DNA of 64,000 nucleotides from SP5GCR1 sp965199685 (GTDB lineage: Bacteria > Pseudomonadota > Gammaproteobacteria > Poriferisulfidales > Oxydemutatoraceae), in contig OZ241323.1 of assembly GCA_965199685.1 (NCBI GenBank), forward strand, positions 434,001 to 498,000, given 5' to 3'. The notes beneath the pieces were generated by a model that did no database searches, was not told the origin of the DNA, and was given only the letters and a program-made list of their open reading frames with translations. Shown here piece by piece: positions 1-9,227 of the stretch; position 1 is the first letter of the stretch, and every line of letters begins with the position of its first letter. The translations under genes were made by a program, and so were the position numbers.

Positions 1-1
1 T

Positions 2-598
2 CCAGTGCGTGTTGAATATATTGCTACGCGCACTACCCTTGAGAATAAAAAGGTCTTGGATGTAGGTTGCGGGGGTGGTTTATTATGCGAAGCTATGGCA
101 CTTAAAGAGGCGACAGTAGTCGGTATTGATTTAGGCAAAGCTTCGCTTGAAACTGCCCGATTGCATTTGCACGAGTCCAAGCTGACCATTGATTATCAAT
201 ATACGAGTGCAGAGCAACACGCCGAACAGCACGCAGATTACTACGACATAGTCACCTGTATGGAACTTTTGGAACATGTACCTGACCCACAATCGTTGGT
301 TTCCGGTTGTATTCGTGCAGTCAAGCCTGGTGGTGATGTGTTTTTTTCAACGATCAGCCGTACACCCAAGGCTTATTTACTAGCGATCTTGGGTGCTGAG
401 TATTTGCTGAAACTGCTTCCTAAAGGGACGCACGATTATCAAAAATTAATCAAACCATCGGAACTTGCAACGATAGTCAAACAAAATAACTCTATCGTCT
501 GTGATATCGCCGGAATGCGCTATTTACCTTTTCTGGATACCGCAGTTTTGAGCGGCGAACCCAATGTCAACTACTTAATGCATTGTCGATGTCCTTGA
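2..598 (+). CDS. ubiG: Ubiquinone biosynthesis O-methyltransferase UbiG, 5' end cut by the window
   Basis: SAM-dependent methyltransferase that carries out both O-methylation steps of ubiquinone synthesis. The reading frame is open to the window edge, so the N-terminus is missing. The SAM-binding motif I (VLDVGCGGG) lies about 20 residues in, followed by the acidic VVGID strand end and the motif II/III region with CMELLEHVPDP and VKPGGDVFFSTI, all typical of UbiG. The length after motif I fits the family. The stop overlaps the start of the next gene, so the two are probably co-transcribed, an arrangement known from pseudomonads. Identity is firm; only the start is unseen. Confidence 0.93.
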   Translation, partial: PVRVEYIATRTTLENKKVLDVGCGGGLLCEAMALKEATVVGIDLGKASLETARLHLHESKLTIDYQYTSAEQHAEQHADYYDIVTCMELLEHVPDPQSLVSGCIRAVKPGGDVFFSTISRTPKAYLLAILGAEYLLKLLPKGTHDYQKLIKPSELATIVKQNNSIVCDIAGMRYLPFLDTAVLSGEPNVNYLMHCRCP

Positions 599-1266
599 AA
601 TCTTTACACGCAATTCTATTTGATTTAGACGGTACACTAATAGATACAGCCGGCGATTTAATCAAGTCTCTAAACATTTTATTAGAAAAAAAAGGACACC
701 CTGCCAAAGACATAGCAGTGATGCGCCCTCACGCAGGGCAAGGTAGCTACTCGCTAATAAAAGCCGCTTTCGGAGATGATTATGGCGAGCTTGAACGCGA
801 ACAACTATCGTCTGAGTTTATAGAAATCTATCAAGCTCACCTACACGATACCACGAGTTTATTCCCGGAAACAATCGCAACGATAACAGAAGTCAAAAAC
901 CGAGGAATGAAATGGGGAATTGTAACAAATAAGTCCGAGCGTCTTTCGGTGCCGATATTGCAAAAACTAGGGCTATACGACTCTGCCGGTTGTTTAGTCT
1001 ACGGTGATACGACTGATCAAAAAAAACCACACCCTAGACCTTTATTGTGTGCAGCGAGACAGCTTGATTTATCTCCCCAACATTGTGCCTATTTAGGCGA
1101 CACGTTAAACGATATAACCGCAGCGATAAGCGCGGGAATGCACGCACTCGCAGTATCCTACGGTTATCATGTCAAAGAAATTGATATTTCCGAGTGGGGT
1201 GCAGAAGCGATTTTTGATACACTACCACAGCTCATTCATTGGATTGATAACAGAACCGCCGATTGA
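589..1266 (+). CDS. HAD-superfamily phosphatase, MupP/Gph type
   Basis: Haloacid-dehalogenase phosphatase of the phosphoglycolate phosphatase group. Motif I is FDLDGT with the nucleophile Asp12 and acid Asp14, motif II is VTNK, and motif IV is YLGDTLND. A helical cap lies between motifs I and II. A TTG two codons upstream (583) is in frame, but the ATG at 589 gives the expected N-terminus. The gene overlaps the end of ubiG. In pseudomonads the protein in this position is the N-acetylmuramate 6-phosphate phosphatase MupP of peptidoglycan recycling. A nagZ gene later in the window would fit that role, but 2-phosphoglycolate remains possible from sequence alone. Confidence 0.85.
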   Translation: MSLKSLHAILFDLDGTLIDTAGDLIKSLNILLEKKGHPAKDIAVMRPHAGQGSYSLIKAAFGDDYGELEREQLSSEFIEIYQAHLHDTTSLFPETIATITEVKNRGMKWGIVTNKSERLSVPILQKLGLYDSAGCLVYGDTTDQKKPHPRPLLCAARQLDLSPQHCAYLGDTLNDITAAISAGMHALAVSYGYHVKEIDISEWGAEAIFDTLPQLIHWIDNRTAD

Positions 1267-1470
1267 CCTATAGAATCGCCACTGCTCCAGTTGAGCAAGT
1301 GGCGCGACCTCGTACAAAATCTAAATACTATGGCTGTTAGAAATAACACGAATAGCAAAGGTCAATCGGCTTAACATCGTGCAGAGCCTTAACATGATTG
1401 TTAAACGCATGCGTTACAAAATGCATAGGACACCCCTCCATGCGAGGGGAATAGTCCCTCCCTATGGGAG
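1267..1470. repeat. Spacer made of dispersed repeat units
   Basis: No gene seen. Near 1271-1300 is an imperfect palindrome of the GCCACT...AGTGGC kind. The part from about 1380 to 1455 (CCTTAACATGATTGTTAAAC, then TTACAAAATGCATAGG and a CCCCTCC/GGAGGGG-like pair) recurs almost unchanged at 47500-47562. The unit lies between two converging genes, so its hairpins could act as a two-way terminator. Confidence 0.6.
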
Positions 1471-1776
1471 TTAGATCAATATGACTGTGGTTTCAACGCC
1501 GCCGTAGCCGTGTAGCGAATCATGCGCTCGCACTCGTACTCGCTCAGTGGTTTCGGGAATCAATACACCAGCTTTGGTTCGAGTAAAAGACTTTTCACCC
1601 ACATGGGGATGCAATAGCACGCGGGTTGCTAATATCTCATCACCCGGTCCTATGACTTCCCAACGATCGGCATAGTGATCCCAGCCTTCGTCTTCGTGTT
1701 GCACGGTTACGCTAAAGATATAGGTCCCATCATCGCAACGTTCCGCCGTCGCTTTTATCACATCGGCATAAGACAT
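1471..1776 (-). CDS. Small conserved protein of unknown function
   Basis: I cannot assign a function. The product is about 101 residues, predicted beta-rich, with a GWDHYADRWEV stretch, LLHPHVGEKSFTR and RAHDSLHGYGGVE. I have the impression of similar short proteins in marine proteobacteria, but I cannot check it. An upstream in-frame TTG (1803) would add nine residues. I prefer the ATG at 1776 because it has a GAGG ribosome site at good spacing. No signal peptide or membrane segment is visible. The gene follows uvrB on the same strand by about 30 bases, so it is probably on the same transcript. Confidence 0.65.
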   Translation of the reverse strand: MSYADVIKATAERCDDGTYIFSVTVQHEDEGWDHYADRWEVIGPGDEILATRVLLHPHVGEKSFTRTKAGVLIPETTERVRVRAHDSLHGYGGVETTVILI

Positions 1777-1809
1777 CGTAATCCTCGTTTTCTTATCTGG
1801 CAAATAATT

Positions 1810-3837
1810 TCATGAATATTGCTTTTCTGTAGCACCAAATACCTGCGTTTTAACCAAAGCGGCTTGGTCGCGCAGACGCGCAGCTTCTTCAAATTCCAGA
1901 TTTCTAGAACATGCGTACATTTGCTCTTCCAGCTTTTTGATTTTTTTAACCGCTTCATCGGGTGTCAGTGTGTCGTAGTCGGTTATTTTCACTTCGGCAA
2001 CTCGACGACGTTTCTTATTCCCGACCTGCTTTAGATGCGCACCTTCCATGACATCGGCAACTTTCTTTTGTATGCCTTGCGGAGAAATATCGTGCTGTTT
2101 ATTAAATTCGCGTTGCTTGTCTCGGCGACGTTTGGTCTCTACCAAAGCCGCTTTCATTGAACGAGTAATTTTATCGGCATAGAGTATTGCCATCCCGTTG
2201 ATATGTCGGGCAGCGCGCCCGATGGTCTGCACCAAAGAAGTCTCAGAACGTAAATAGCCTTCCTTGTCGGCATCAAGTATCGCAACCAGAGAAACTTCCG
2301 GAATATCCAAACCTTCGCGCAGTAGGTTGATTCCTACCAACACATCAAATATGCCTAACCTGAGGTCGCGGATAATCTCTACGCGTTCAACAGTATCTAC
2401 ATCAGAGTGTAGGTAGCGCACCCGCACATCGTGTTCAGCTAAATAATCGGTCAAGTCTTCTGCCATCCGCTTCGTCAAAGTGGTAATCAATACACGTTCG
2501 TCGAGTGCCACTCGCTTATTAATCTCGGATAACACATCATCAACCTGCGAAGCAACTGGTCGGACATCGGTTTGAGGGTCTATCAATCCGGTAGGTCTTA
2601 CGACTTGCTCAGCAACAATACCGCTATGATCTCTCTCGTACTGCGCAGGGGTTGCCGAGACCAATATCATCTGCGGCGCAAGTGCTTCAAATTCCTCGAA
2701 CTTTAACGGACGATTATCGAGTGCAGAAGGCAATCTGAAACCATAATCAACTAGATTTTTTTTACGCGAATGATCTCCCCTATACATCCCTATAAATTGC
2801 GGTATGGAAACATGGCTTTCGTCCATTACCATCAACGCGTTATCGGGCAAATAATCTAGCAAACAAGGTGGTGGTTGTCCAGCACCGCGACCACTCAGAT
2901 AACGAGAATAATTCTCTATGCCCGAGCAATAGCCGAGCTCGTACATCATCTCTATATCGTAAATCGTACGCTGTTCCAAACGTTGGGCTTCTACGAGTTT
3001 GTTGGCACGGGTCAATAAATCAAGTTGTGTGCGAAGTTCTACTTTGATTTGCTCTATCGCATCGAGTATCGTCTGCCTAGGTGTCACATAGTGCGACTTA
3101 GGATAAATCGTTAAACGCGGCACGGCACCCAAAACTTCGCCAGTCAAAGGATCAAAATAACTTAACTTATCTATTTCATCATCAAATAGTTCTATGCGTA
3201 CGGCTTCTCGCTCGGATTCTGCAGGGTGCACATCTATAACATCGCCGCGCACCCTAAAACAACCGCGCCTGAGTTCTATATCGTTGCGCGTATATTGCAG
3301 TTCGGCTAAGCGTTTTAAGATTTTTCGCTGGGTGATTGCATCACCTCTATCTAAATGGATAACCATGTGCAGGTATTTTTTAGGATCACCCAAACCATAA
3401 ATCGCCGATACCGTACCTACAATTACTGTGTCGGCGCGTTCAAACAAAGCCTTGGTTGCAGATAGCCGCATCTGCTCTATATGATCGTTGACCGATGCAT
3501 CCTTTTCTATATAGGTATCGCTACTCGGTACATAAGCCTCAGGCTGGTAATAATCATAATAAGAAACAAAATATTCGACTGCAGCATCCGGAAAGAAATC
3601 TTTTAACTCACCATAAAGCTGTGCTGCCAGGGTCTTATTAGGAGCTATTACTATCGTCGGACGTTGTACTTGTTCTATGACATTTGCAATTGTAAAGGTT
3701 TTGCCTGACCCCGTCACACCTAGCAGTGTCAAATGTGACAAACCGTCCTGCAAGCCTTGGGTCAATTCTTTTATAGCCTGAGGCTGATCACCCGAAGGAG
3801 TATAACTACTTTTGAGCTTAAACGTTTTTCCAAGCAT
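1810..3837 (-). CDS. uvrB: Excinuclease ABC subunit UvrB
   Basis: DNA-damage recognition helicase of nucleotide excision repair; it is loaded by UvrA and recruits UvrC. The 675-residue length is standard. Walker A GVTGSGKT is at residues 40-47. The beta-hairpin region (YYDYYQPEAYVPSSDTYIEKD) that clamps DNA follows near residue 95. The DESH box and the helicase motifs TLTKRMAEDL and QTIGRAARH are intact, and the C-terminal UVR motif (LEEQMYACSRNLEFEEAARLRD) that contacts UvrC is present. A GGAGGAGG site precedes the ATG. Nothing is missing. Confidence 0.98.
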   Translation of the reverse strand: MLGKTFKLKSSYTPSGDQPQAIKELTQGLQDGLSHLTLLGVTGSGKTFTIANVIEQVQRPTIVIAPNKTLAAQLYGELKDFFPDAAVEYFVSYYDYYQPEAYVPSSDTYIEKDASVNDHIEQMRLSATKALFERADTVIVGTVSAIYGLGDPKKYLHMVIHLDRGDAITQRKILKRLAELQYTRNDIELRRGCFRVRGDVIDVHPAESEREAVRIELFDDEIDKLSYFDPLTGEVLGAVPRLTIYPKSHYVTPRQTILDAIEQIKVELRTQLDLLTRANKLVEAQRLEQRTIYDIEMMYELGYCSGIENYSRYLSGRGAGQPPPCLLDYLPDNALMVMDESHVSIPQFIGMYRGDHSRKKNLVDYGFRLPSALDNRPLKFEEFEALAPQMILVSATPAQYERDHSGIVAEQVVRPTGLIDPQTDVRPVASQVDDVLSEINKRVALDERVLITTLTKRMAEDLTDYLAEHDVRVRYLHSDVDTVERVEIIRDLRLGIFDVLVGINLLREGLDIPEVSLVAILDADKEGYLRSETSLVQTIGRAARHINGMAILYADKITRSMKAALVETKRRRDKQREFNKQHDISPQGIQKKVADVMEGAHLKQVGNKKRRRVAEVKITDYDTLTPDEAVKKIKKLEEQMYACSRNLEFEEAARLRDQAALVKTQVFGATEKQYS

Positions 3838-3864
3838 AAGCGTCTGTGTCCTCCTCCACTTTGT

Positions 3865-4812
3865 TTATGTATCCCAATCGTAACCCGAAAAGAAATCGTA
3901 TTTTTCAATTATTTTTTTTACCTCTTCCTTTTGCTCATCCGACCAATGCAGTTCATGGCGACTTTTATTAGTCTTACTGCGAACTACTGAGGCACAATCT
4001 TTCAAATAATCCGGGGGACACGACAATTTTAGGAATTTGCATAGTTTGGTCAGTTGTACGGCGGGAGCAGCTATTAAGTCTTCGTGTTTATTTATCAGTA
4101 TATCTGTAGCCTTGTTTAGTGTACTTGTGGGTTGCATTAGCTTAAATAGCCTCTCTCCTTTCCTGCACATCATAGGAAATGATATCTTTATCTTATAATC
4201 TAGCATCATGTCTACATCATCCTGTGTTACCACCCTAAGCCTTTTATTTCGTGCCCAATAAACTACATCAGTGGTAATCATGTCATAAGGATTACGCACC
4301 GTGAAAATAAATCTCAAACGACGAATCTTGAATCGCTTAAGATTCTCTTTCAGTTTTTGTAACACCCCTTCTGCCGACAAACTCTCTGCCAGCGGTAACG
4401 AATTCTTAACACCTATTACTTTCAAAGACTCGCAACGGGCTTGCCATTGATTAGGAACAAATATATAACGTTCTTGTTGGTCATAAAATCTCTTTACCGC
4501 ATTGTTTGAGCCCAATGCCTCCTCCAGAGTTCGTAAAGACCGAATTTTTTCCGCATCCTCATATCTCACCCTATCCATATATAAAATATAATTCAATAAA
4601 ACCATAAAAGGAACTTTTTCATATAATCTCTCCCCTGGCTGAGCAGGTTCATTAGCTACGATCATATTGGGATGCGCGGTAAGCAAATAGCCCAGCAACG
4701 ACGAACCGGATCTGGGGAAATACGATACCAGTGCCATTGTATGGATATCGTTAAAATACGCTGTATCGGGTGCAGGTATTTTATAATCTAAGGGATTGAT
4801 ACGATCTGACAT
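3865..4812 (-). CDS. Sulfotransferase-family protein, tandem copy 4
   Basis: Last of four tandem paralogues. It is probably a cytosolic PAPS-dependent sulfotransferase moving sulfate to a carbohydrate or small molecule; the acceptor is unknown. The 5'-phosphosulfate loop is visible as FPRSGSSLLGYLL (residues 32-44) and the 3'-phosphate site as FTVRNPYDM near residue 170. The C-terminal INKHEDLIAAPAVQLTKLC block, usual in bacterial members, is present. The 315-residue length is normal. No signal peptide or membrane helix is seen. The gene follows copy 3 by 21 bases with a near-identical spacer that carries an AGGA ribosome site, so the four are one operon born by duplication. Confidence 0.85.
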   Translation of the reverse strand: MSDRINPLDYKIPAPDTAYFNDIHTMALVSYFPRSGSSLLGYLLTAHPNMIVANEPAQPGERLYEKVPFMVLLNYILYMDRVRYEDAEKIRSLRTLEEALGSNNAVKRFYDQQERYIFVPNQWQARCESLKVIGVKNSLPLAESLSAEGVLQKLKENLKRFKIRRLRFIFTVRNPYDMITTDVVYWARNKRLRVVTQDDVDMMLDYKIKISFPMMCRKGERLFKLMQPTSTLNKATDILINKHEDLIAAPAVQLTKLCKFLKLSCPPDYLKDCASVVRSKTNKSRHELHWSDEQKEEVKKIIEKYDFFSGYDWDT

Positions 4813-4833
4813 AGATGATCCTAAAAGTGTTTG

Positions 4834-5781
4834 TCATGAATCCCAGCTATAACCGGAAAGGAAGTGATATTTATCTATCAGTTCTGCCACTTTTTTCTTT
4901 TGTAGGTTGAACCAGTTCAGTTCATGGCGGCTTTGATTTGGGTATTTATCAACGACGGATGCACAGTCATTGAGATAATCGGGTAAAGCAGGTACCTTTA
5001 GAAATTCGCATAGTTTAGACAGTTGCTCAGCCGGAGAAGCTACTAAGTCTTCGTGCTTATTTATCAGTATATCTGTAGCTTGGTTTAGTATACTCTTAGG
5101 TTTAATCAGCTTAAATAACTTTTTTCCTTTTTCGCACATAGCAGGAAACGACACCTTTATCTGATAATCCAGCATCTTATTTACGTCATCCTCTGTTACC
5201 ATTCTAACCCGCTTATTTCCTGCCCAATATAATACATTGGTGGCAACCATATCATAAGGATTGCGCACCGTGAAAATAAATTTCAATCGACGAATGCCTG
5301 CTTTTTCAAGATTCTTTCTCAGCTTTCGTAATCTTTCCTCTGCCAGTAAACTTTCTGCCAACGGTAATGAGTTTTTTACGCCCATCACCTCTGGTGATTC
5401 GTAGCGGGCTTGCCATTGATTAGGAACATATATATAACGCTCTTGCTCGCTATAAGTTCTCCTTGCCAAATTATATAAATTTGAAGCTTTCTTCCGTGTC
5501 TCAAAAGACTGAATTTTTGCCGCATCCTCCAACCTTATTTTATCAGTGGATAAAAGATGGTTCAGTAAAACCGGAACAGAAACTTCATCGTATAAACTCC
5601 CCTCTTGCCGGTCGGGTTCATGAGCGACGACCATGTTGGGATGCGCGGTAAGCAAATAACCGAGCAACGATGAACCAGATCCAGGAAAAAAGGACACCAA
5701 TACCATCGTATGTACGTCCTTAAAATACGCTGCATCGGGTGCAGGTATTTTATAGTCTAGAGGGTTGATATGATCAGACAT
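4834..5781 (-). CDS. Sulfotransferase-family protein, tandem copy 3
   Basis: Closest relative of copy 4: same length (315) and the same opening (MSDHINPLDYKIPAPD). The phosphosulfate loop reads FPGSGSSLLGYLL; the Arg found in the other copies is Gly here, a change worth noting because this loop contacts PAPS. The 3'-phosphate motif FTVRNPYDM and the INKHEDLVASPAEQLSKLC block are intact. The middle third (residues 60-130), where acceptor specificity usually lies, diverges from the other copies. It follows copy 2 by 21 bases. Confidence 0.84.
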   Translation of the reverse strand: MSDHINPLDYKIPAPDAAYFKDVHTMVLVSFFPGSGSSLLGYLLTAHPNMVVAHEPDRQEGSLYDEVSVPVLLNHLLSTDKIRLEDAAKIQSFETRKKASNLYNLARRTYSEQERYIYVPNQWQARYESPEVMGVKNSLPLAESLLAEERLRKLRKNLEKAGIRRLKFIFTVRNPYDMVATNVLYWAGNKRVRMVTEDDVNKMLDYQIKVSFPAMCEKGKKLFKLIKPKSILNQATDILINKHEDLVASPAEQLSKLCEFLKVPALPDYLNDCASVVDKYPNQSRHELNWFNLQKKKVAELIDKYHFLSGYSWDS

Positions 5782-5802
5782 AGATGATCCTAAAAGTGTT
5801 TG

Positions 5803-6711
5803 TCATGAATCCCAGCTGTAACCGGAAAGGAAATCATATTGTTTTATCAACTTCGCTACTTCTTCTTTTTGCTGTTTCGACCAATCCAGTTCATAGCGGC
5901 TTTTGTTAGGTTTTTCGTGAACCACAGATGCACAGTCACTAAGATAATCGGGAAATGCCGGTACTTTCAAAAAATCACATAGCTTGCTCAGCTGGTCTAC
6001 AGGGGAAGCCACCATGTCCTCGTGCCTATTTATGAATATATCCTTAGCTCTAACTATCTTAAAAATACCCTCTCTCCTTTTACATAGTTTAGAGAGTTCT
6101 TTTACCCTCACATACAGTCTTCTCTCTATATTAAATTGGATGTTGCGGCGATTGCTTTCTCTAGCCTCACTCTTAATACCAGTGCTAATCATATCGTAAG
6201 GATTACGCACTGTGAAAATAAATTTCAAACGATTGACAGATTTATTACTAAGATTCTCCTTAAAAGATTCTAATATGTCTACGTGTCTGATTTGGTTCAT
6301 TTTCACAGAACGTTTAACTCCAATCACTTGCAAAAACTCATAGCGGGCTTGCCATTGATTTGGAACCATTATATATTTGCCTTTTGAATCGGATTTTGAT
6401 TTGGACTCACTATCATTCGATAATGAAGATTCTTCGGTATTTTGAATAAATTCTTTTGCTACTCTATATCTACCTTTATCTATTTGCAAAATGTGATTAA
6501 ACAACGCTAGTGGATCAACTTCGGATAAATTCTCCCTCATACGAGGCTCATGGGCCACTACTATATTGCGATGTGCAGTTAGTAAATAACCGAGTAGAGA
6601 TGAACCACTTCGAGAAAATCCTATCGTTGATACGAATGTGTGTATATTCTTAAAATACGTTGCGTCGGGTGCAGGTATTTCATAATCTTGGGGATTAATA
6701 TGATTGGACAT
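5803..6711 (-). CDS. Sulfotransferase-family protein, tandem copy 2
   Basis: 302 residues. The phosphosulfate loop reads FSRSGSSLLGYLL, and the FTVRNPYDM and INRHEDMVASPVDQLSKLC blocks are intact. Residues around 90-115 form a Ser/Asp/Lys-rich insert (SNDSESKSKSDSKGK) in the variable acceptor region, absent from copies 3 and 4. The C-terminal third is nearly identical to copy 1, which suggests recent duplication or gene conversion there while the centre diversifies. It follows copy 1 by 21 bases. Confidence 0.84.
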   Translation of the reverse strand: MSNHINPQDYEIPAPDATYFKNIHTFVSTIGFSRSGSSLLGYLLTAHRNIVVAHEPRMRENLSEVDPLALFNHILQIDKGRYRVAKEFIQNTEESSLSNDSESKSKSDSKGKYIMVPNQWQARYEFLQVIGVKRSVKMNQIRHVDILESFKENLSNKSVNRLKFIFTVRNPYDMISTGIKSEARESNRRNIQFNIERRLYVRVKELSKLCKRREGIFKIVRAKDIFINRHEDMVASPVDQLSKLCDFLKVPAFPDYLSDCASVVHEKPNKSRYELDWSKQQKEEVAKLIKQYDFLSGYSWDS

Positions 6712-6732
6712 AGATAGCCCTATAAGTATTTG

Positions 6733-7659
6733 TCAGGAATCCCAACTATAGCCGGAAAAGAAATCATATTGATCTATCAACTTTGCCACTTCTTCCTTTT
6801 GTTGCTCAGACCAATCCAGTTCATAGCGGCTTTTGTTGGGTTTTTTATGTACTACGGATGCGCAGTCACTGAGATAATCGGGAAATGCCGGCACTCTCAG
6901 AAAATCACATAGCTTGCTCAGCTGGTCTACAGGGGAAGACACCATGTCTTCGTGCCTATTTATGAATATAAGCTCGGCTTTATTTAGTTCAATGAGTTTT
7001 TTAGCTATTTCACATCGTCTTACAAATTGATTTTTTATTCTTTTAGTTATCATTTTATATTTCTGCTTCTCAGTGAAAGAAGGTGTCCTCGGATTTCCCT
7101 CACGATGCACTATACCCGTGCTAATCATATCGTATGGGTTTCGTAACGTAAAAATAAATTTCAAAGGCCCAATTCCTGCTTTTTTAGAGCGTGTCCTGAA
7201 TCTTTCATATACATCCCCCTCCGATAGAGACTTTGCCAATAACGACGAATTTTTAATTCCTACAACTTTCAATAACTCGCAACATGCTTGCCATTGATTA
7301 GGAACAAACATATAACGTTCTTGCTTGTTATAAGTTCTCTTTGTGGTACTGTCTGGAGTCGGAACCTTATTTAGGTTTTCTAAAGATTGAACTTTTTTTG
7401 CCTCTTCAAACCTCATTTTATCTACGGATAAAACATAATTCACTAATGCCATCGGAGGAGCCTCATCGTACAAGTTTTCTCCGTAGTCGTCAGGTTCGTT
7501 AGCTATCACCATGTTGCGATGGGCGGTGAGTAAATAACCGAGTAATGTTGAACCGGAACGAGGAAAGGTAGATATCAAAACCATTGAACTTAGTCTGTCA
7601 AAATAGCTTTTGTCGGGTACGGGTGTTCTATAATAAGATGGTTTAGTATCGTTCATCAT
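6733..7659 (-). CDS. Sulfotransferase-family protein, tandem copy 1 (operon head)
   Basis: First gene of the four-gene sulfotransferase operon, 308 residues. The phosphosulfate loop is FPRSGSTLLGYLL, followed by FTLRNPYDMISTG for the 3'-phosphate and INRHEDMVSSPVDQL near the end. The opening differs slightly from the other three (MMNDTKPSYYRTPVPDKSYF). It diverges from the C1-cofactor gene starting at 7779, so both promoters must lie in the 119-base AT-rich gap. I see no clear ribosome site other than a weak GGTA upstream. Confidence 0.85.
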   Translation of the reverse strand: MMNDTKPSYYRTPVPDKSYFDRLSSMVLISTFPRSGSTLLGYLLTAHRNMVIANEPDDYGENLYDEAPPMALVNYVLSVDKMRFEEAKKVQSLENLNKVPTPDSTTKRTYNKQERYMFVPNQWQACCELLKVVGIKNSSLLAKSLSEGDVYERFRTRSKKAGIGPLKFIFTLRNPYDMISTGIVHREGNPRTPSFTEKQKYKMITKRIKNQFVRRCEIAKKLIELNKAELIFINRHEDMVSSPVDQLSKLCDFLRVPAFPDYLSDCASVVHKKPNKSRYELDWSEQQKEEVAKLIDQYDFFSGYSWDS

Positions 7660-7778
7660 GGATATTGGTAAAATAAGTATTAAAGTGTTGCTTTTTTAAG
7701 TATCTATCTTTTGAGACTTAGCTATTATATATACACCCTTAAAATATTCCAAAAAATATTCGGCAACCCAATTTATTT

Positions 7779-9227
7779 ATGAGTGATATTAAAAAGAGAG
7801 AACATATCCTATTCCTGACCGGCAAACTCGCTTATCCAGGGTTGGTTCGTATCTTGGAGGATATGCAAAGCGATGCATTCACATACGATGTCCGCAATTT
7901 AGGTTTGAGCGTCGCCTCTATGATGACTACGAACATCATCAAACGAAGATTAAAGGACATAGACCAATTTGATAGAATTATCTTACCAGGTCTTTTTCGC
8001 GGTGACTTAGATGAACTGTCCTCTCATTTCCGCACCCCTTTTGAGCGTGGACCTGACGAACTCAAAGACATCCCGTCACTCTTCGGTAAAACACATCACT
8101 ATGATTTGAACGATTCGGATGTGCTGATCCTCGGCGAAATAGTTGAAGCCGCCGAGCAGTCACCAGAAGAAACTTTGGATATCGCGCAACGTTATAGAGC
8201 GGACGGTGCCGATGTGATAGATATAGGATTTATGCCCGACACACCGTTCCCACAACTCAAAGATACGATTACTTTGCTCAAAGAACATCATTTCAAGGTC
8301 AGCGTAGATACGCACAACACTGAACAGCTGTTGCAGGCATCGGAGTACGGTGCCGATTATCTGCTCAGCCTGAAACAAGACACGCTATGGGTAGCCGACG
8401 AAAGCGAGGCGATGCCTATCGTAATCCCAGACACACCGCAACAGATAGAAACGCTCTATAACTGCATAGAAAGACTGGAGAAAAAAAATAGAGCGTTTAT
8501 CGCCGACCCCATTCTAGACCCCATACATTACGGATTTAGCGATTCTTTGGCACGCTACCACCACTTGCGCCGCGATCATCCGCATATAGAGATAATGATG
8601 GGGATTGGAAACCTAACCGAACTAACACATGCCGACACCTCAGGCATCAATGCATTGCTACTGGGCATCATATCAGAACTCAACATTAGATATTTGTTGA
8701 CCACCCAAGTTAGCGAACACTGTCGCTGTGCGATACGAGAAGCCGATTTGGCACGACGCATTATGTATGCAGCGCGTCGCCATAGTTCTACGCCGGCGAA
8801 TATCGCAAGCGGTTTGATGGCACTGCACGAGCGACACCCCTTCCCTTATAGTACGGAGGAGATTAAAACCATTGCCGAGTCTATCAAAGATAAAAATTTC
8901 AGAATACAGCTTAACGAAGAAGGCATCCATGTATATAATCGTGATCTCTATAAAGTTGCAACCGACCCTTTCGATTTTTATACTGATCTAGGTGTCTCCG
9001 ACGATGGCGGACACGCCTTTTACTTGGGAGTAGAGTTAGGACGAGCGCAGATTGCATGGCAGCTGGGAAAGCGTTACAATCAGGACGAAGAACTGCTGTG
9101 GGGATGTGCCGTAGAAGCTAAAGAAGAAGACCTCACTACTTTCAAAGAAGGCGGAATAACCTTGAAAGAACGACGCGAAAAAATAAAAAATAGAAAAAAA
9201 CCAAATACAGAGAATGAAGATACTTGA
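7779..9227 (+). CDS. Dihydropteroate-synthase-like protein of the tetrahydromethanopterin set (DUF6513)
   Basis: 482-residue relative of the archaeal dihydropteroate-synthase-related proteins found in methanogens and in methylotrophs that use tetrahydromethanopterin. The N-terminal region (LFLTGKLAYPGLVRILEDM) matches the family-specific domain. A pterin-binding barrel covers roughly residues 115-300, with ADVIDIGF and VSVDTHNTEQLL. A C-terminal domain with FYLGVELGRAQIAWQLGKRY follows. It is not FolP: the length and flanking domains are wrong for that. It overlaps the next gene by 14 bases and heads a three-gene operon, so a role in pterin-cofactor assembly or repair is likely. The exact reaction is not settled to my knowledge. 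Confidence 0.82.
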   Translation: MSDIKKREHILFLTGKLAYPGLVRILEDMQSDAFTYDVRNLGLSVASMMTTNIIKRRLKDIDQFDRIILPGLFRGDLDELSSHFRTPFERGPDELKDIPSLFGKTHHYDLNDSDVLILGEIVEAAEQSPEETLDIAQRYRADGADVIDIGFMPDTPFPQLKDTITLLKEHHFKVSVDTHNTEQLLQASEYGADYLLSLKQDTLWVADESEAMPIVIPDTPQQIETLYNCIERLEKKNRAFIADPILDPIHYGFSDSLARYHHLRRDHPHIEIMMGIGNLTELTHADTSGINALLLGIISELNIRYLLTTQVSEHCRCAIREADLARRIMYAARRHSSTPANIASGLMALHERHPFPYSTEEIKTIAESIKDKNFRIQLNEEGIHVYNRDLYKVATDPFDFYTDLGVSDDGGHAFYLGVELGRAQIAWQLGKRYNQDEELLWGCAVEAKEEDLTTFKEGGITLKERREKIKNRKKPNTENEDT

